Source: Symbiodinium natans
Lineage: Eukaryota; Sar; Dinophyceae; Suessiales; Symbiodiniaceae
DNA: 64,000 nt
Assembly: GCA_905221605.1 (NCBI GenBank)
Contig: CAJNDS010002245.1
Span: forward strand, 62,001-126,000
Direction of reading: 5' to 3'
Part shown: positions 60,263 to 64,000 of the stretch, one piece after another
Layout of the letters: the number at the start of each line of letters is the position of its first letter
Numbering within the stretch: the first letter of the stretch is position 1
Notes under the pieces: model-generated
Seen by the model: only the letters and a program-made list of their open reading frames with translations
Databases searched by the model: none
Told to the model about the DNA's origin: nothing
Position numbers and translations under genes: made by a program

Positions 60263-60370
60263 GGCTTTCTTGACGTGCCCCGAGGAGCACTACCAAGACA
60301 TGTTCCATGAGCTGGAGATCTTGCGTGCCGTGCCTGGCGAGCCCACAGCCCATTTTCGCCTCGTGTCGAG
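60263..60370 (+). CDS. Exon, unknown protein, joins 60636
   Basis: Acceptor TTTACCTCTCCAG, donor GTGCCG. Phase 2 to 2. Starts AFLTCPEEHYQDMFHELEIL and ends RAVPGEPTAHFRLVS. One of the strongest exons by composition; no family recognised. Confidence 0.7.
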
Positions 60371-60635
60371 GTGCCGGGGTTTAGAACAATCCTCGCGTCT
60401 CTGATTTGTATCCTTCCGTTCGTCATTATGTCGGTGGCCGAAAGAGGGGCAAGAATTTGCGGATCCGGCCGCAGTCCCTTGCTCCGGCCCTCGCCCAGGC
60501 ACCTCAAAGCCCATTTAAGCCCATTAAATCACAGGTCACCGGGTGTTTTTTTCGAATTCCTTTTGGGCCAAGCCCCAAACCCTAAACCCTAAACCCGAAA
60601 CCCTTAACGCTCCCAGCTCCCTCTCCCTGTGACAG

Positions 60636-60679
60636 CACGGCTGGGCAGGTTGCCTTCGCGCCGCACGGTGGAGGCCGCC
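60636..60679 (+). CDS. Exon, unknown protein
   Basis: Acceptor CTCCCTGTGACAG. In the phase from 60370 it reads TAGQVAFAPHGGGR; a GT at 60680 would give phase 1, which fits the exon at 60886. The frame stays open to 60711. Preceded by CCCTAAA-type and followed by TTTAGGG-type repeats. Confidence 0.5.
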
Positions 60680-60885
60680 GTGGGCTGGACTCGGCTTTTG
60701 AGAACTTTAGGGCTTAGGGTTTAGGGTGTTTCCAGATAGCTCGGGAATTACCAGAAAGCTCTACTTCCCCTACTTCCCTACACCTTAAACCCTAAACCCT
60801 AAGCCCTCTAGCTGTGGGAAGGGTTCAACGAACGACGTTGAGAAGTCCGAAGTCCGAGGTACATCTTTAAACCCTAAACCGCCAG

Positions 60886-60988
60886 TTAAGCATTCTACCA
60901 TGAACCTTAACGACGGCGTCAGGGACATCATCGCAAGTGGGGGGCCGGAAGCTTGCGATGCGTCCCCCACCCCTCTCCAGCCTTCGTG
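60886..60988 (+). CDS. Exon, unknown protein
   Basis: Acceptor CCTAAACCGCCAG; starts KHSTMNLNDGVRDIIASGGP and ends EACDASPTPLQPS. Enters in phase 1 and ends in phase 2 at the GT that precedes TTTTAGGG. Between inverted tracts. Confidence 0.6.
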
Positions 60989-61198
60989 GTTTTAGGGTTT
61001 TGGGCTTAGGGTTCAGGGTTTAGGGTTTAGGGTTGAGGGCTTGAGGGTCTTGCCTTCTGGCTTCTGTAGGACTCACTAGATTCACCGTGCTGACAGAGGG
61101 GCGACTTAGGGCTCATCCAGGGCCGACCCGAACCTCCCTCAACGCCAGATCTTAAAAAACAGTCCCAACAAGCCCCAAGCAACCCGAAAGCATGCCAG

Positions 61199-61257
61199 GT
61201 GCTGCTCAGTGAGAGCGCCTTCCACGTCCAGAAGGACTCGCAGGAGCCTTTCTCACT
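61199..61257 (+). CDS. Exon, unknown protein
   Basis: Acceptor AAGCATGCCAG; reads VLLSESAFHVQKDSQEPFSL. No GT at the 3' end, so the boundary is approximate. A possible exon just upstream (61070-61160) reads LTRFTVLTEGRLRAHPGPTR. Confidence 0.5.
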
Positions 61258-61389
61258 AAGCCCAAACCCCAAACCGAGCAACGAGCCCAGGCTTCGGTTT
61301 AACGAGCCCAGGCTTGGGTTTAGGAGGTCTTAGTGGGGTTTATGGTTGAGGGTTAAGGGTTTAGGGTTTCCTACACCCCAAACCCCAAA

Positions 61390-61530
61390 CCCCTAGCCAA
61401 AAGTCCAAACCCCAAAAACTAAACCCCAAACCCCAAACCCCAAACCCCAAACCCCAAACCGCCAACCCCAAACCCCAAACCCCAAACCCCAAACCCCAAA
61501 CCCCAAACCCCAAACCCTAAACCCTAAGCC
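61390..61530 (-). repeat. CCCCAAA tract
   Basis: About 18 CCCCAAA heptamers, then GCCCCAA variants. Confidence 0.95.
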
Positions 61531-61610
61531 CCAAGCCCCAAGCCCCAAGCCCCAAGCCCCAAGCCTTGCTGGGTTTTTCTTTCGCCTTGTCTCTTCTGAC
61601 ACATGGGCAG

Positions 61611-61649
61611 TGGCAAGCGCAAAAACGTCGACTCGAAAAGCCCCAAGTG
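61611..61649 (+). CDS. Exon candidate
   Basis: Acceptor CACATGGGCAG; reads GSGKRKNVDSKSPK then GT. An ATG five bases upstream of the acceptor would alternatively make this an initiator. Basic. Confidence 0.45.
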
Positions 61650-61755
61650 GTTTTAGATGACTTTGGGTTTAGGGGTTTAGCGGTTTAGGGTTTAGGGTTT
61701 AGGGTTTAGGGGTTTAGGGCCTAAACCCTAAACCCTAAACCCTAAAGTTGCGAAG

Positions 61756-61812
61756 ATTTCCCTGGCCTGAAGGAAGAGTCGACCCTGCGGGATGCCAAGC
61801 GCACGCCTCGAA
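61756..61812 (+). CDS. Exon, unknown protein
   Basis: Acceptor GTTGCGAAG just after a CCCTAAA run, donor GTTAGT. Reads FPGLKEESTLRDAKRTPR. G-strand repeats follow. Confidence 0.55.
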
Positions 61813-62086
61813 GTTAGTGCCAGGATGCGGGGGGTTTACGAAAGTTTCGGGACCCCCAGGTTTAGGGTTTAGGGTTTGGGGTTTAGGGTTTAGGGTTTAG
61901 GGTTTACAGGGTTTAGGGTTTAGGGGACCCCCCAGTGAGTCCGTCATAACAAGGACCCCAAGAAGGTACCCCTAATTTCTGAAACCCCTCCATGCTGCTG
62001 CTCGAATAGGCAATGGCGACTCCATCGCGCTCAGGGCGTCGGGTTTAGGCTTCAGGGTGTCAGGGTTCGGGGAAAGGTGCGGAGTG

Positions 62087-62159
62087 TGCGGCTTGCTCGG
62101 AAGATTTGCGGGGAATGGCGAACACATCCTGTGCTTCTCCTACTTGGAGGTTCATGGTA
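62087..62159 (+). CDS. Exon of model 62087-62371, Cys-containing
   Basis: Acceptor GGGGAAAG. Starts CGVCGLLGRFAGNGEHILCF and ends SYLE in phase 0. The last ten bases (CTACTTGGAG) belong to the terminal repeat of the family B element that forms the following intron. Confidence 0.65.
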
Positions 62160-62287
62160 CTTATTAACCAATGAGACCTGTACTTATAACTGTGCTTGTA
62201 ACCATATTAGGGCACTTAAGGGGCTTATATGTGGGCTATAAAAGTACAGTTATAATTGGTTAATGAGTACCATGAACCTCCAAGTAG
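62160..62287 (+). mobile_element. Intron formed by a family B element
   Basis: The element spans 62150-62287 with perfect 21-base ends (CTACTTGGAGGTTCATGGTA plus C, and complement). The intron starts at the internal GT (GTTCATGG) and ends at the terminal CCAAGTAG, so 10 bases of the left terminus are exonic. Phase 0 to 0 across it. Confidence 0.85.
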
Positions 62288-62371
62288 GTCCTGGGGGCAT
62301 CTCTTCCTCACTTCCCTCTGAAAGCCCCCATGGCACCTCTGGCAATGAACAAGCCTGAATCCCTGTCCAAG
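62288..62371 (+). CDS. Model 62087-62371, exon 2
   Basis: Starts directly after the family B terminus: VLGASLPHFPLKAPMAPLAM then NKPESLSK. Runs into the family C element at about 62372; the exact donor is not clear. Confidence 0.6.
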
Positions 62372-62474
62372 AATTCCTATATTGGCCTTAACAGGAAGAG
62401 TTGTTGTTGCTTTATGCCTTTTTGTGGGGGGGGGGGGGGGGGTGGAGGGGGCGGTTCTTAAGCAAAGAGTAGCA
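62372..62474. mobile_element. Family C element, left end lost
   Basis: CCTATATTGGCCTTAACAGG and GGTTCTTAAGCAAAGAGTAG match the centre and right end of the 63598-63703 copy; a poly-G run has expanded. Lies between two exons. Confidence 0.65.
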
Positions 62475-62478
62475 TCAG

Positions 62479-62550
62479 GTTCGAATCCTTCGAACAGCTC
62501 CTCAGCGCCCTCGACGGTGCGGAGACCTTTGGCTCCAGGCGAGGGCCGAG
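62479..62550 (+). CDS. Exon, unknown protein
   Basis: Acceptor GTAGCATCAG, donor GTCATT. Reads FESFEQLLSALDGAETFGSR then RGP; ends in phase 2. The GGTTCGAATCC string here is coding, not a tRNA B box. Confidence 0.6.
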
Positions 62551-62787
62551 GTCATTTTAGGTCTTTGGGGGGGGGGGGGGGACATCCCAACCCCAAACTG
62601 TTAAGTGGCCCCTATATTCGGTGCATACTTTCAACCCTTGACCCTAGACCCTAAAACCCTGTGTAGTTCAGTCCCAAGGACTCCTCCTCATACGTGTCCA
62701 CACACTCAAAAGGTTTAGGCTTTGTACTCTGGTCAGGGTTTAAGGTCCATGGTTTATAGAGTTTAGGTTAACGGTTCTTCTTTCCAG

Positions 62788-62871
62788 AAGAATCAGGCTA
62801 AGCAGCAATTCTTCAGGAGGCTTCTTTTAAATGCCCTGATAGCGGCTCGAAGTCGCATGAACACATGGGCT
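62788..62871 (+). CDS. Exon, unknown protein
   Basis: Acceptor GTTCTTCTTTCCAG. Starts KNQAKQQFFRRLLLNALIAA and ends RSRMNTWA; the frame stays open to a TAA at 62893. Basic amphipathic helix-like. Confidence 0.65.
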
Positions 62872-63063
62872 GTGCTCGCCCTCACCACTCCCTAAACCCG
62901 AAAAAACCCATCCCCCACAAACTTTCCAGAGTACCTTTAGAACCGTAAGCTCTAAACCCTAGAAAATAGTATAAACCGTAAACCCTAAACCCTAAACCCT
63001 GAACCCTGAACCCTAAACCCTAAACCCTCTTGTTCAACCACCTGAAAGCCACCTGAAAACCAG

Positions 63064-63146
63064 GCTTTGCGACCTCGTCAGCCAGCGGCTGCGCGCGGAC
63101 GCCGATGCGGGGAGCCCAGCGCTTTTTGAGGGGGGCCCCGGCGCTT
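63064..63146 (+). CDS. Exon between inverted telomeric tracts
   Basis: Acceptor CCTGAAAACCAG; starts LCDLVSQRLRADADAGSPAL and ends FEGGPGA; donor GTTTAGGG opens the G-strand tract. C-strand tract upstream at 62980-63028. Confidence 0.65.
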
Positions 63147-63210
63147 GTTTAGGGTTTAGGGTTTAGGGTTTAGGGTTTAGGGTTTAGGGTTTAGGGTTTA
63201 GGGTTTAGGG
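63147..63210 (+). repeat. TTTAGGG tract
   Basis: Nine heptamers starting at the donor of the exon at 63064. Confidence 0.95.
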
Positions 63211-63281
63211 TGCGAGGATTTCAGGCTCACAGGGTTTTGTTGGCTGTTAGGGTGCCAGTTGGGTAGGCTTGAGTGTTTGGG

Positions 63282-63354
63282 GTTGGGATGTTCCCCCTTG
63301 TACTAACAAATACCCCCCATTAAGGACAGTTAGTCTATGGGGGAACATACCAAG
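63282..63354. mobile_element. Family A element, shortened
   Basis: GTTGGGATGTTCCCCCTTGT and GGGGGAACATACCAA are inverted; the loop is shorter than in other copies. Confidence 0.75.
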
Positions 63355-63505
63355 TTTGTGGTTGATGGTTTTGTGGCTGAATCCGCAAGCTTCGGCGCAA
63401 TAGAACCGTGTTTTCCAGCACCCAGGACACAAGTTACAATGGGGCACTAAGCCGGCTAAGCCTACACACCCTAAACCCTAAACCCTAAGCCCTGGTATTG
63501 CATAG

Positions 63506-63571
63506 GGTCAGCTCCTCTATTGTGGCACTGAGGAGGCGAAGAGTGAGCCGGATGACGCAGATCTTTGAAGG
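63506..63571 (+). CDS. Model 63506-63810, exon 1
   Basis: Acceptor GTATTGCATAG after a CCCTAAA run. Reads VSSSIVALRRRRVSRMTQIF then E; ends in phase 2 at GTTGATG. Confidence 0.6.
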
Positions 63572-63710
63572 GTTGATGCCAATATAAGTCGGGTTTTCTA
63601 CTATTTGCTTAAGAACCCCCCAAAGAACAAAACAGAATAATCCCTATATTACCCTTAACAAGGAAGAATGTTTTTGGGGGGTTTCTTAATTAAGCAATTA
63701 GTACTTTTAG
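63572..63710 (+). mobile_element. Intron carrying a family C element
   Basis: The family C copy (63598-63703) has ends CTACTATTTGCTTAAGAACC and TTAATTAAGCAATTAGTA. The 139-base intron runs GTTGATG to GTACTTTTAG and keeps phase 2 across it. Here the element sits inside the intron rather than defining its edges. Confidence 0.7.
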
Positions 63711-63810
63711 GTACGGCAAGAGAACTGCAGTTACCATGCGAAACATGTTTGAGGTGCTTCTAACCCTCCTTCGAACTACTCCTGAACCTGCAGATGTTAG
63801 ACTGTGTTAG
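63711..63810 (+). CDS. Model 63506-63810, terminal exon
   Basis: After a split Gly codon it reads YGKRTAVTMRNMFEVLLTLL then RTTPEPADVRLC and TAG. An internal GT at 63754 could be a donor instead. No family recognised. Confidence 0.6.
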
Positions 63811-63828
63811 ATGCCTGGCGATTTCAAG

Positions 63829-63956
63829 GGTTCAGCTTGGTTCGGAAAGTGAGACCAGCGACCAGAAAGCCTGCGCAAAAAAGTGCGATGCATCGTTGGC
63901 GCAGAGACTTTTGGTACGACAGCACTTGGTCATCCATGTACAGTGCGCTACGCTAG
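63829..63956 (+). CDS. Exon candidate at window edge
   Basis: Acceptor GCGATTTCAAG; starts FSLVRKVRPATRKPAQKSAM, continues HRWRRDFWYDSTWSSM and ends YSALR with TAG. Probably a further gene continuing or ending here. Confidence 0.5.
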
Positions 63957-64000
63957 CCCAATCCAGGCACGAAGGCAAACGACCGGTTCCGGTGCATCGA

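Noticed and set aside
62479-62490. GGTTCGAATCC, a perfect tRNA B box
   Set aside because: No A box or cloverleaf at the right distance; it lies in an open coding exon.

Overview
What it is. The window looks like nuclear DNA of a eukaryotic alga, most likely a dinoflagellate. It is saturated with the seven-base telomere motif TTTAGGG and its complement CCCTAAA, in dozens of separate tracts with no chromosome end visible. Every coding piece I can support reads on the + strand, as in dinoflagellate unidirectional gene blocks. Exons are short (27 to about 280 nt), acceptors are mostly AG followed by G, and donors are GT with a few possible GC. I found no complete spliced-leader gene, no rRNA and no convincing tRNA, so the assignment is inference. 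Plants and other algae also use TTTAGGG.

Main observation. The unique islands between telomeric tracts are mostly exons. The tracts have a polarity: C-strand repeats (CCCTAAA)n usually lie just 5' of an exon and G-strand repeats (TTTAGGG)n just 3' of it. A typical intron therefore reads GT-(TTTAGGG)n ... (CCCTAAA)n-AG and could fold back on itself. A second intron type consists almost wholly of a short element with terminal inverted repeats (introner-like). In four cases the reading frame and phase continue exactly across such an element (families A, B, G and H).

Layout. 0-8 kb: scattered small exons, telomeric tracts and several inverted-repeat elements. 8.1-9.4 kb: a phase-consistent six-exon model. 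9.4-15.7 kb: CT and CA microsatellites, isolated exons and a 27-nt coding-like repeat. 15.7-32.3 kb: a phase-consistent model of 12 exons whose C-terminal half is rich in CxxC pairs (zinc binding, ZZ-like segment). Its introns hold TTTAGGA, TTTTGGGG and CCCCCTAAA arrays, 0.33-kb tandem units and a 1-kb cassette bounded by telomeric repeats. An inverted relative of that cassette lies at 36.5-37.25 kb. 33-38.5 kb: microsatellites, a GGCTT minisatellite and six hairpin-bearing ~115-nt units. 39-43.2 kb: a multi-exon gene ending in a ubiquitin-specific-protease-like His-box region. 43.7-44.3 kb: GC-rich minisatellite. 44.7-47.4 kb: a Mutator-like (MULE) transposase with DDE-type segments and a C-terminal SWIM finger. 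47.5-49.5 kb: a tandem repeat carrying four copies of one terminal exon. 49.9-52.05 kb: a phase-consistent five-exon model with an intron made of family A. 52-64 kb: further exon chains, a dead LINE reverse-transcriptase fragment at 57.4 kb, and introns made of families B, C and G.

Limits. All translations and phases were worked by hand. Exon ends are chosen from splice-like dinucleotides plus frame continuity and may be off by a few bases. The number of separate genes between 0-15 kb and 52-64 kb is not resolved. Apart from the USP-like, MULE, LINE and zinc-binding segments, no protein was recognised.
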